64,000 nt of DNA from the NCBI RefSeq assembly GCF_032884065.1, contig NC_088866.1, positions 60,587,978-60,651,977 of the forward strand, read 5' to 3'. The notes under the pieces were generated by a model that saw nothing but the letters and a program-made list of their open reading frames with translations, made no database searches and was not told the DNA's origin. Positions within the stretch are counted from its first letter, which is position 1. Each line of letters starts with the position of its first letter. Below are positions 35,328 to 46,500 of the stretch, in pieces. The translations under genes were made by a program, and so were the position numbers. Origin of the DNA: Artemia franciscana (taxonomy: Eukaryota > Arthropoda > Branchiopoda > Anostraca > Artemiidae).

Positions 35328-37169
35328 ATATATATAAAAATAAGTTGTCTGTGGATGGATGGATGGATGTGTCAGGTGACGTCACCTGAAAAAACTGGAT
35401 CAGGTGACGTCAAAACTGAAAAAACTAAAAAAAGGCAAAAACTACAAAAAAAACTAAAAACTAATAAAAAAAATAAAAAAGCTAAAAAACTAAAAAAACT
35501 ATAAAGGTAAAAACCAATAAAAAACTAAAAAAAAAAAACTGAAAAAACTAAAAAAAGACAAAAACTACAAAAAAAACTAAAAACTAATAAAAAAAGTAAA
35601 AAAGCTAAAAAACTAAAAAAACTAAAAAAAAACTAAAAAAAGGTAAAAAACTAAAAAAAAATAAAAAATAAAAAAAAACTAAAAAAAAGGAAAAAACTGA
35701 AAAATAAGCTAAAATAAAGGTAAAAACCAATAAAAAACTAAAAAAAAAAAGGAAAAAACTAATAAATGACGACACTCAAAGAGAAAGCGACCAGGACAAA
35801 AGGAATGTTCGATTAGCAATCAACAAAGCACAGGGACACAGGGAGTATAAATGACGACCAGGACATAAGTAAAAAAAAAAACTATCTATATATATAAAAA
35901 TAAGTTGTCAAACTAAAAAAAGGCAAAAACTACAAAAAAAACTAAAAACTAATAAAAAAGCTAAAAAACTAAAAAAACTAAAAAAAAGGCAAAAACTACA
36001 AAAAAAACTAAAAACTAATAAAAAAAAATAAAAAAGCTAAGAAACTAAAAAAACTAAAAAAACTAAAAAAAGGTAAAAAACTAAAAAAACTAAAAACTAA
36101 AAAAAACTAAAAAAAAGGAAAAAACTGAAAAATAAGCTAAAATAAAGGTAAAAACCAATAAAAAACTAAAAAAAAAACTGAAAAAACTAAAAAAAGGCAA
36201 AAACTACAAAAAAACTAAAAACTAATAAAAAAAGTAAAAAAGCTAAAAAACTAAAAAAACTAAAAAAACTAAAAAAACTAAAAAAAGGTAAAAAACTAAA
36301 AAAAATAAAAAATAAAAAAAAACTAAGAAAAAAGGAAAACACTGAAAAATAAGCTAACATAAAGGTAAAAACCAATAAAAACTAAAAAGAAAAAAAGGAA
36401 AAAACTAAAAAAAATTTTCATCTAAAAAACTAAAAAAAACTAAAAAAGGTAAAAACTAAAAGAACTAAAAAAGAAAAAAATAAATGACGACACTCAAAGA
36501 GAAAGCGACCAGGACAAAAGGAATGTTCGATTAGCAATCAACAAAGCACCGGGACATAGGGAGCATAAATGACGACCAGGACATAAGTAAAAAAAAAATT
36601 AACAAAACTAAAAAGAAGGTAAAAACTACAAAAAAACTAAAAAGAAAAAAAAACTAAAAACTAATAAAAAAACTAAAAAATCAAAAAATCTAAATAAACT
36701 AAAAAAGAAAAAAAAAGGAAAAAAATAAAGGAGAAAAACAAAACTAAAAAACGAATGTATATACAGACCGGTACACCGGGATACAAATGACGACCGGGAC
36801 ACAGGGAATATAAATGACGACCGGGACACAGGGACACAACTACAACGGGGACACCGGGGGAAACAGGGGGATATAAATGACGACCGGGACAAAAAAACTA
36901 AAAAGAAAAAAAAACTAAAAACTAATAAAAAAACTAAAAAATCTAAAAATCTAAATAAGCTAAAAAAGAAAAAAAAAGGAAAAAAATAAAGGAGAAAAAC
37001 AAAACTAAAAAACGAATGTATATACAGACCGGGACACCGGGATACAAATGACGACCGGGACACAGGGAATATAAATGACGACCGGGACACAGGGACACAA
37101 CTACAACGGGGACACCGGAGGAAACAGGGGGATGTAAATGACGACCGGGACACCGGGACAGGGAATGGT

Positions 37170-37363
37170 CGATTAGCAATCACCATCAACAAAGCTCAAG
37201 GGCAATCATTAGAATCATGAGGTATAGATCTGAATACAGATTGTTTTCCCATGGACCATTATATGTTGCATGTTCAAGAGTCGGTAAACCTGACAATCTA
37301 TTTATATGCAAAGACAATGGGACAGCAAAGAATGTTGTATATTCGCAAGTTTTACGTAGTTAA
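37170..37363 (+). pseudogene. Helitron helicase C-terminal remnant (copy 3)
   Basis: Same remnant as at 1101 and 3083, with the same TGA before GIDLN and the same one-base loss. Minor differences include GACAATC rather than GAAAATC. Confidence 0.85.
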
Positions 37364-37464
37364 AACCATATATATATATATCTATCTATATTCACAGGTG
37401 GGACATAGGGACACAACTACAATGGCGCGTAACTATTATGGCGCGTAACGACTTACGCGCGCGG

Positions 37465-37538
37465 GGGGGCTTGGGGGGGCGCGAAGCGCCCCCACCAACT
37501 AGGTGTTGGGGTGGCGCGAAGCGCCACCCCAACAGCTA

Positions 37539-37539
<1 letters not shown>
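37465..37539 (+). other. Helitron 3' terminus with two hairpins (copy 3)
   Basis: First hairpin around GCGAAGC followed by CACCAACTAG, then the perfect 13-bp GTTGGGGTGGCGC stem (37505-37533) and CTAG at 37536-37539, followed by T and (AT)n. Confidence 0.85.
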
Positions 37540-37578
<39 letters not shown>

Positions 37579-37634
37579 CCCTTGTGTTGGGATGTTGCCT
37601 CTGAATTATTTGTCTTTTTTTCTACTGTTTTTAA
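37540..37634 (+). repeat. (AT)n and left part of a dispersed repeat
   Basis: (AT)n at 37540-37576, then CCCTTGTGTTGGGATGTTGC and CTCTGAATTATTTGTC, the reverse-complement equivalent of about 14730-14790. The match stops at TTTTTCTACTGTTT and resumes at 39309, so this repeat has been split. Confidence 0.65.
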
Positions 37635-39308
37635 TATCAAGGAGGCACACTCGTGCCTCTATAAAGAGGCGACACACGACAATGTTAAGCGATCTTCGGT
37701 TCCAGTGGTCGCAGACGGATGGGGAGGGATGCATTTCGTAGCCCGAGCTCCAACTAAGAAACCTGCAAAATTTCATCCCCCTCCAACTTTTTCTTCATGG
37801 GGAATCTGGCCGAAAATTTCGACCTGTCAACCCAAGCCCCTCTTTAACGTTGTCCGATCGGGCTGAAATTCACAAGTTAAGGTCCCCTAGGGCCCAGGAG
37901 CTTATCCGCGAAATTTCAGCTTGATCCGATAACTCCTTCCCTGTTTTCCAGAAACCACGCATAGCCACTTAAAATTCATTTACTTTTTTTTTCTAGACGC
38001 CTACAGGTCACATCCGACATCGGATCTGGGTGTACGAAGACTCATTCGATGCGGAATTCTCCGAGTAAGTGCCCATGAAAGTTTCGTAGGAAAATCTTAA
38101 CCCCCCGAAAGTTTCGAATTAATATGAAAATAAATTAAACCTGTACAAAAGAGTCTTTAAAAGCGGGGGGTTTGCCTCTCCTAATAGTCTTCTTATAGTC
38201 CTAATAGTCTAATAGTCCCATGTTAATTTTTGAAATTCTTAAAAGTTACGAATATCAACATTCAAGTACATCAAAATAATCAGCTCGGCACGGCGAGAAT
38301 AACTGCAAGCATCATAAAAATCCAGCTCCATTCCAGATGTCCGAAATAAGTGTGATATAAATGTGCTTTAAGTATATATTTTATAGCCTTTAAGTGCTCA
38401 TTGCCAATTTTTAGGCGAATTTTCAAATGTTTTGAAGAAGTTTAAGTTTTTCTCGATTTAATGAAACGTGGATATTTACTTATTTTATATAAATAGTTGC
38501 TAAATAAGATAAATAATATATAATTTACTATAATTACCTAAAGATGTTTCCTATATGAGAAGGCATTTTTAGAATAAATTCTTTATTATAGGCTTTTGGA
38601 CGTAGCGATCAAAATAAAAGTGTATACTTTTGTTAACACCCGGACTGCTTATCATTTGAGAGATAACAGAATATTAGCTTCTTATGAGCAAAAGAAACAT
38701 TTCGGTCATTCTATCTATTTTTTTTTCTATTTTATACAATGATTTAAAAGTGATATACAATGATTTAAAATTCCTCTACGAGGAGTACAGGAATTATTAA
38801 ATTACATCCACCATGGATTGTAGAAAAACGTACAGAAATAATATGAAAAAAACTTCGTTTTCTTAAAGAGTTAAAGAGGCTGCGTCCCAAAGTCGAACCT
38901 TAAAACGTACAGGAATTAGAAGAGGCAGTTGGGGGGCTGCCGCCCCCCAAACCCCCAGCTTTTAAAGACTCTTTTGTACAGGTTTTTTGTTTTTTTGCTA
39001 ACCCCCCGCTCTTGGCTTCGGAAAGGCCCTCTTTTAATTAACAAAAAATTGAAATGAATGAATAATGGAATAACTTCGAAAAATGTTAAACACAAGAGGA
39101 CAGGAGAACCATTGCGCCGAAACTAGTAATTAGTAACAATGAAGTCCCCCCACAAAAAAAAACTGTACAAAAGAGTCTTTAAAAGCTGGGGGTTTGGGGG
39201 GCGGCAGCCCCCCAACTGCCTCTTCTAATTCCTGTACGTTTTAAGGTTCGACTTTGGGACGCAGCCTCTTTAACTCTTTAAGAAAACGAAGTTTTTTTCA
39301 TATTATTT
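37635..39308. mobile_element. Unclassified 1.67-kb insertion in the dispersed repeat
   Basis: Comparison with 14462-14790 shows the repeat interrupted between CTACTGTTT and GGTAAATGACG. The left part (about 37660-38110) is more GC-rich than its surroundings and contains GAGGCAC-ACTC-GTGCCTC, a short hairpin, near 37641. The right part is a foldback element. A third partial copy of its arm lies at about 38139-38175. No coding sequence is recognised. Confidence 0.5.
38836..39308. mobile_element. Foldback (MITE-like) element with 146-bp inverted repeats
   Basis: Arms 38836-38981 and 39163-39308 are nearly perfect reverse complements (outer end AAATAATATGAAAAAAACTT, centre GGCAGTTGGGGGGCTGCC, inner end TTTTGTACAG). 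The spacer is about 181 bp. No transposase is present. I could not see a clear target-site duplication. Confidence 0.75.
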
Positions 39309-39569
39309 GGTAAATGACGAATTATACTTACTGACACGACTGCCTGTCCATGGATTATTCTTTATGGTTGATTGTGTATGGCTATGCTGTTTGACCTATG
39401 TGATTGTATGGATGAGTAGGGTTAAGGCTTCATTCAAGTACTGATCTATATTAACCACTAATGTAGGAAAACATTATGTCTTCCTTTTCTCCTTCTGTCT
39501 TCCTTTTTTTGTGTTTTTGCTGTTGCATTGGTGATTTCTCTTTTCATTATATATATATATATATATATA
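39309..39569 (+). repeat. Right part of the split dispersed repeat
   Basis: Reverse complement of about 14462-14710: GGTAAATGACGA, ACTGCCTGTCCATGG, GGATGAGTAGGGTTAAGGC and GGTGATTTCTCTTTTCAT, then (AT)n. Both copies end directly against (AT)n. Confidence 0.75.
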
Positions 39570-40091
<522 letters not shown>

Positions 40092-40508
40092 GCAACGCTA
40101 TGTCATTTTTGGATCGAATTGATGACGTAATTTGGTTTGGTTTTCTGTTTTAAGGTTTTCGAATTGCTTTAATCCATTGTCAAAATATGTAGAAATATTT
40201 GTACAATCACCAGTTTTTTACATTTTAAGCAATTTAATGATAATTTATTTTTGACGTTAATTGAGACTTTGACAAATTTTCTTTGAGCAGCAAAATCTGT
40301 AAGCTATTTTTTGTTAGATAGAGATAAATGTTCAATTATGTTGGTCCCATAGCGGGGGGGGGGTGCATTAGGTGGACCTATTCAAAATGGAAATTTTCAT
40401 AGTTTAGTTGGCTTTAACCATTTTTTTAAATAATAGCAGAGGCTCCGTTTAAATTTGACTTCATGAATGTGTACAAAACTGAAAATTAAACATCATTTTT
40501 TGTTTAGT
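40092..40508. other. Intergenic, no gene seen
   Basis: AT-rich sequence with one G9 run near 40355. I see no feature. Confidence 0.4.
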
Positions 40509-41070
40509 TATAATCCTCAATCGAATGAGTTATGTGAGAATCGTGTGAAGGTAAGTAACAAAATCTGTATTAACATTCTATTGTCAGGAGCATCCCAAAT
40601 CTTGGGATTCTTATTTACCTTTCGTTAATCATGTATCGAATTCTACTAAATCTTCCGCAGCTCAATCCTCCTCTTATCATGTAATTTTTGGTAGGCAGCC
40701 TCTTTCATTTTGGATATTCAATTGTCACCGCCTTCCATTGATTATTTTGATAGTTACGAGGATTATATGGTTAATTTAGTTAGAAATTAGTTTACGGTTT
40801 GCAGGATCTGTGATGAACAATAGGAAAACAGGGATAGTCTTAAAGAGTACAGTATAATAAAAAGGCTGTAAATTTACTAGTTTCATGAGAAAGCGACTTA
40901 GTTTATGTCCAAGATAAAGCTCGGAGTTCCAGGGAAGTCAAAGGTTTAAAACTTTAACTTCGTGGAACCAATATAGTTTTAAAAATCTTAAAGGATTCGG
41001 GGACGTGTGTAAGAAGGACAGTAAACGGTCGTCTGATAAAGCCTATAAAGGATTCAAAAACTTTCTTAAG
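40509..41070 (+). pseudogene. Ty3/gypsy-like integrase C-terminal relic
   Basis: Short frames in sequence resemble the end of an LTR-retrotransposon integrase: YNPQSNELCE near 40509, WDSYLPFVNHV near 40600, YHVIFGRQPLSF near 40677 and YVQDKARS near 40907. Several frameshifts and stops separate them, no LTR or upstream pol sequence is visible, and it is inactive. The assignment rests on motif order. Confidence 0.6.
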
Positions 41071-41520
41071 TTTGAATCCTTTTTTTTCAGGAAAAAATTG
41101 GTAAAATAAAAAAGAAATCTAATATTGTCACTAGTAAATTCAACCAAGCTACGGCAAGAACTCTAAAAGTGACACTTTACACATATTTCAAAAGCATACA
41201 TACGTCTCATTTGCCTCCCTAGTGGATATAGTAGTAGTATTAATTTATTAACCAAAGGAAATAACACAGACAAAATCAATCGGTAGCACACCAAAAGCGT
41301 TGCTTGCGAGGGTGTGTTACTAACAAAAAGAACAAAAAATAGAAGAAAAAAAGAACAAAAACAGAAAAACAATGAGTTAATCTAAAATGAGCAGAAAGGT
41401 GAAACCGTGTACCGAGAAAAAAAAAATTATATAAATAATTCATACACAATCAAACAACATAATATCATGATCCCGAAGCAAAAAAAGAAAACAAAAGAAA
41501 AAAACAATAAACAATTATTT

Positions 41521-44500
41521 TCACAGAAACCCCACACGCAGCACGGCCTTAAATTGATTAATGGGCAATTCTTTAATACTTGGAACAAGCTTATTCCATA
41601 GCTTAGCCCCTCTATAAATAATTGAAAAAGCAGTCCTACTTGAAACTAGGCGAGGAACCTCAATATCTCCACTTGTTCGAGTTCTATGATCATGAATATT
41701 AGACCTATCCCGAAAACTTCCTGTAAAACATTCTGGAACGCACCCATAATGGTACTTATACATAAAAACCAGTGTATAAAAATCACGCAATCCGGCTGCA
41801 GGCATTATATTTATCATACTATACATTGACCTGACCGAATTCCGGTTCCCTATTCCACAAAGTGATCTAATGGCATTATTCTGCAGTACGCGGATTGGGC
41901 GAAGTATTGAGGGGAATGTCCCAAGCCATACAGACGAGCAATACAAAATATACGGATGAATCAGAGAAAAATATAATAACCGTATAACATTTGAAGGAAA
42001 TAAATGTTTTAGTTTACGGATAATCCCTAAATTCCGCGATAATATTCTACTTATAGCTTTTACATGGCACTTAAATGATAAAATTTCGTCAATAATAATC
42101 CCAAGGTACTTAACGGACTTTGACCGCTTAACAATTCCCTTCGGTGTAGCTATTTCCATAATCCAAGGGTAATAATTTGGGGACCGTGAAAAAATAACAA
42201 AATTTGACTTATTTATATTTAGGTCAAGGCGGTTTATCTTCAACCAAAGACATGTCATAGTCATTGCTGCATTAATTGTTGAGGTAAGTTGTTGTTCAGT
42301 TGAGGCAACACACATCAATGTCGCATCATCAGCAAATAAGGGTGTAGTGATCCTGGTTCCCGAAGGTGCGGGATTCACTATATCCCCTATTCTAGAAGTA
42401 GTTGCAACAGCATTTGGCAGATCATTTATAAAAATCAAAAAAAGAGTAGGCCCTAACACAGAACCCTGGGGGATACCATATTTAACAAGACTCTTACTTG
42501 AAGAAAATCCATTAATGTGAACATAATGCTCTCTATTTTGGAGATAATCACAAATCAAAGCTAAAGTAGCCCCTCTTAGTCCATAAAATTCACATTTTTG
42601 AAGTAGTAATTGGTGGTCAACAGTGTCAAATGCCTTAACCAAATCAAGAAACAGACCCGCTACTCTAAGCTTATTATCAAGAGCTCCATTGATTATCGAA
42701 GTTATATATCATAATACCATCTCTGTGGTTCTCCCTTTTCTGAAGCCAAATTGAATTGGATTTAACAGATTATGCAGTTCCAAATGATCATAAACTCTAG
42801 TATTAATACACTTTTCAAGCAGTCGAGAAATAACGGGTAAGACTGAGATAGGCCGATAATTTCCTAGATCATTCTTATTACCGCCTTTAAAAACAGGGGT
42901 AATCTTAGCAATTTTCAAGCAATCAGGAAACGTTCCCCGTTTTAAGCACAAATTAATGAGAGAAGTAAGAATATCAGCAACATAAGGAAACGCTATTTTC
43001 AACACCAGAAGATTGAGTGAATCACTACCTGCCGATGTATTTTTCATCCCAAAGATAATTTTCTCTACTTCATCACGAGAGAAGGGTCTCATATACATAG
43101 AAATATCAATTGGAGTCTTCATAAAAAAACTCCAAGGGAGGATCATCATCAGAAGATACTATACGGGAAGATAAATCTACGCCAATATTAGCAAAATGTT
43201 TGGAAACAGCATTACATATCTCTTCGGGTTCCTTCGTTGGTAGGCCAAATAATAGAGTTCTCTGTCGATATCACACTTTTAATTATTTTCCATGTTTTTG
43301 CAGGGTTACCACAAGTCTCAGTGAATTTATTTACGAAATATTTTTTTTTGCATTTCTCAGTAATTTATTCAGGGCATTTCTATAATTTTTATAAATTCTT
43401 AAGCAGATCGGATCATTTCCATTATTTATGGCATTCTTATAAAGTTTATCTCTTTTATTAATACAGCGCAACAAGCTAGGCGACATCCATGGTTTCTTAG
43501 GATTATTTTTCCTTGATGACGAACGAACCATTATAAATGTTTTTGTCACTAACAAAATTAGTTTATCGTAAAATCTTTGAAAACTCGTATTTATATCATC
43601 CGTAAGGTCTATTAAATTATTCCAATCAACTTCTGCAATTGCCTGCGTAAATTTTTGAAGATTACTCTGGCTAAATACGTGCATTGGACTCTTAGGAATT
43701 ATTGTTGCTAACTTTTGGGGAATACAGAGATCAAATCTTGTTGAAATCCCAAAATGATCGGATACATCTGTAATAATAACTCTTGGAGCTGAAAAAAATA
43801 AATTTGAAAAATATTGTCAATTAGCTTTGATGATGAGGTGGTTACTCGTGTGCATATATTTATAGTTGGAAATAAACCATAGGACATACAAAGCCGCAAA
43901 AAATCCATAGAAACACTCGCATCAAGCTCACTTAGGTCAATATTAAAATACCCGAGCATCATAAATGGATGTGAACTAGTTGCTAGTTTCTCCAGCTGCT
44001 TATCCAAAAGATCCATAAAGATTGGTATGGAGCCAGATGGCGGCCTATACAATATAATAACAAATGCATCTTTAGGTTTCAGCCTAAGCTGAAGAATAAA
44101 TGGTTCAAAAACCATTTCCTGGTATACTACTAAGTCATTTCTTACCAAAACCTCAATATCGCTTCGAATATATGCACCGTTTCCTCCATGTTGCCGAAAC
44201 TGTCGATTCCTATTGTAGAAATTATATCCTGATATATTTAAAAGAGCGGAGTTGTGGTCATTCAGCCAGGTTTCAGTACGACCGATGACCTGGAAAACCG
44301 AAAGATCACATACTTCATTTAAAAAATTAAACGAAGAATTTAATCCTTGGCAATTAAGATGGAAAACATTGAGGCCTCTCGCATCTCCATACTCAGATTG
44401 GATTCCATCTTTAAACAAATATTTGGAACTAACAGATCTATAATGCCCTGCTACCCCAATGTCATAACTCCGATGTAGCTGCTCCGTAAATATACCCCCA

Positions 44501-44586
44501 AAAGCTACATTAGAAGCTTCCAAAGTATTAAGACGGATACTGCTCCGGGAATCACGATCATAATTATCCATTGTCATTAAAAACAA
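41521..44586 (-). pseudogene. LINE ORF2: APE endonuclease and reverse transcriptase, broken
   Basis: Makes the nick and copies RNA into DNA in intact relatives. Endonuclease: NVFHLNCQGL, RTETWL, HGGNGAYIR, YRPPSGS and MLGYFNIDL, where the usual catalytic Asp of GDFN is Tyr. The TDVSDHFGI motif near 43765 is in another frame. RT: FKGGNKNDLGNYRPISVLP, FGFRKGRTTE, then VKAFDTVDH, GIPQGSVLGPTLFLIF and FADDATLM. Breaks are frameshifts at T or A runs near 43795, 43330 and 43132 and an in-frame TGA at 42709-42711. The C-terminal frame 42642-41521 is intact. Loss of the Asp suggests an inactive nuclease even without the frameshifts. Confidence 0.9.
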
Positions 44587-44842
44587 AATAAATCTCGGTA
44601 CATGGTTTTAATAAACATAACAAACAGACACAAAAAAGTAAAACAAAAATGATCCACATAATAACACAAATAAGAAAAATAACAGGCCATGAAAATATTG
44701 CCTGTAACCCGTTCTTATAAAGCTCAAGCTTCTAACACAACGGCTCACCACTTAATAATAAGCACACATCACAATATCGTAAGAATACTTAAAAACTAAC
44801 TTAACAAGACTTCAATAAGACTTGATCACCAAAATACACAAG

Positions 44843-45679
44843 TTACGGTATCAACAGATTCTTTGCATTGTACCAAAGCACTTTCGCTACAGTGTTATCT
44901 TTTTTTACACAAATAACAGGGGGTAAGGTAGGGGGTACCCAGCATTCCACTCCTTTATCCACTAGACATTTACGGATGGCCAGGAGTTCCTTGCGTACAA
45001 TACGCACACGAGGCGTAACGTCATCACCAATAAAAATATTATTATAAGTGCTGAACTTTTTCCCTTTAAGTTTCTTCGCATTTTTCAGAAGAGAAAATCG
45101 AACTTGCGTATTATCCACTTTAATTTTAACGAACTTTTTAGAGCACTGGATAATACTAAACGACGGCAAATTTTCGCTATTTAATGATAATCCTATTACC
45201 ATCACTTCTTTAATCAAAGACTCAGCATCCTCGAATGGTACTTCATTCAATCCCCAAAATAATACATTGCACTCATTACTGCGATTTTCCTCCACAAATG
45301 ATTGGCTGACTACTGAATTTATTTCCTCTTTACATTTATTAATAATGTCCGTTTGGCCCTCCACAATATTCTTCAAAATCCGAAGTTCCGATTTAACTGA
45401 TACAAGTTCATTCTCCAGCATATTATTTTTATTTTCAATCGTTGTAACACGATTAGTCACTGCACTAATATCTGATTTTAACTCCAAGAAATTATGTTGG
45501 AGCGCCTCAATGTTTGTATTTATGGATTGGACCATTTCCAGTATTTTAATAATATTTTCAGCATTAGTTCTCTGACAGTCAGTGAGAACGCTACCATCGG
45601 AATTATTTGTCGAATTCATCACAGGGTCCGATAAGTCCGCTTCGGTTCTGTTACGTTTACCGCTGCCTTTCTTTCCCAT
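44843..45679 (-). CDS. LINE ORF1 (coiled-coil RNA-binding type)
   Basis: Intact frame of 278 codons starting MGKKGSGKRNRTEADL. Residues about 45-120 form a heptad-patterned coiled coil (VTTIENKNNMLENELVSVKS), as in trimeric ORF1 proteins. The remainder (NVLFWGLNEVPFEDAESLI, FIGDDVTPRVRIVRKELLA) resembles the RNA-binding part of L1/CR1-type ORF1 proteins, which act as nucleic-acid chaperones. No zinc knuckle is seen. It lies directly upstream of ORF2 on the same strand. Confidence 0.8.
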   Translation of the reverse strand: MGKKGSGKRNRTEADLSDPVMNSTNNSDGSVLTDCQRTNAENIIKILEMVQSINTNIEALQHNFLELKSDISAVTNRVTTIENKNNMLENELVSVKSELRILKNIVEGQTDIINKCKEEINSVVSQSFVEENRSNECNVLFWGLNEVPFEDAESLIKEVMVIGLSLNSENLPSFSIIQCSKKFVKIKVDNTQVRFSLLKNAKKLKGKKFSTYNNIFIGDDVTPRVRIVRKELLAIRKCLVDKGVECWVPPTLPPVICVKKDNTVAKVLWYNAKNLLIP

Positions 45680-45720
45680 AGTAACAGTATGAAAATAAGA
45701 CTATTCGCCTAATTTAAATG

Positions 45721-46400
45721 AACTATATTTACCCACGCTAGTTCCTAGCATGCAATGAACATATGCGTTAAAAAGGAACGTCTTACACCAAAAGATATTT
45801 ACAAAAATACCTTGCATAAAACAGAAATCGCTGGCCAAAAATTACAGCAAGAAACTCCTTCTTATCCAATTATCAATTAAAGTTATTTCATGCTATCACG
45901 AGTATTCACAGAGTCAAAACATTACATAACATTCGCTGTGTTAGTTTCAATGCAGTCAAACAAGTTCACTCATTGACTGCTGAATGAGAACTGAAATTAT
46001 AAAGTTTTTAGTTTCTAAGATGCATGCAAAATTAGACAAGAAACATAGCCAAGGTTAAAATACCAAGCGTAATGAGTTTTTTAGTAAAGGTTACAGCTTT
46101 AAGGGAGACTTTGTTTTTTTCTCAGGGTAGTTGTATCAAACCTATTGTGACGCCATGACATCAAGAAGGAGCTAACATTGTCTTGGAGGACAAGCGACAA
46201 TGAGAATCAATTTATACAAGTTTACGGCATTGCTGTCCTGGGGCCCAGCCTCAAAATCGGCTATATTGTTGTTGTTTTTTTCTTAAAACGGACATATTGG
46301 CATTACTGGCAACATAAACAATCTAAAAATTTCACAATTTAAAGGAAGAATTTGTATTTCCCTTGGGTGGTTGTATCGAGCCTATGGTGACGCCATGACA
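45721..46400. other. Intergenic with a direct repeat next to the gap
   Basis: A roughly 60-bp string (GTTGTATCAAACCTATTGTGACGCCATGACA at about 46128-46160) recurs, diverged, at about 46370-46400, where the gap begins inside it. No gene. Confidence 0.6.
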
Positions 46401-46500
46401 NNNNNNNNNNNNNNNNNNNNNNNNNNNNNNNNNNNNNNNNNNNNNNNNNNNNNNNNNNNNNNNNNNNNNNNNNNNNNNNNNNNNNNNNNNNNNNNNNNNN
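46401..46500. other. Assembly gap, 100 N
   Basis: Exactly 100 N, the usual placeholder for a scaffold gap of unknown size. Copy B of the duplication starts at the first base after it. Confidence 1.

Larger units (their letters stand above)
35325..37539 (+). mobile_element. Non-autonomous Helitron, copy 3
   Basis: Starts A/TCTATATATATAAAAATAAG at 35325 and ends CTAG/T at 37536-37539, both within (AT)n, as expected for A-T target insertion. Near the 5' end is the 16-bp perfect palindrome CAGGTGACGTCACCTG (35373-35388). A second complete-looking 5' end (ATCTATATATATAAAAATAAG) occurs inside at 35885, so the shortest unit is 35885-37539. The A-rich repeats, minisatellite, helicase remnant and two 3' hairpins match copies 1 and 2. 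Internal duplications include 35765-35880 with 36481-36595 and about 36640-36890 with 36895-37140. Confidence 0.9.
41225..45720 (-). mobile_element. Nearly full-length non-LTR retrotransposon (CR1/L2 group)
   Basis: On the minus strand: ORF1 (45679-44843), a gap of about 256 bp, ORF2 with APE endonuclease and reverse transcriptase (44586-41521), then a T-rich 3' untranslated region ending near TTAATACTACTACTATA at about 41225. The end points are estimates. The C-terminal pattern (HDHRTRTSGDI, AFSIIYRGAKLWNKL) is typical of the CR1/L2/Daphne-like assemblage. ORF1 is intact, ORF2 is broken. Confidence 0.85.

Noticed and set aside
37511-37866. Short plus-strand frames after Helitron copy 3
   Set aside because: They run from the hairpin end through (AT)n into repeat sequence and have no domain.
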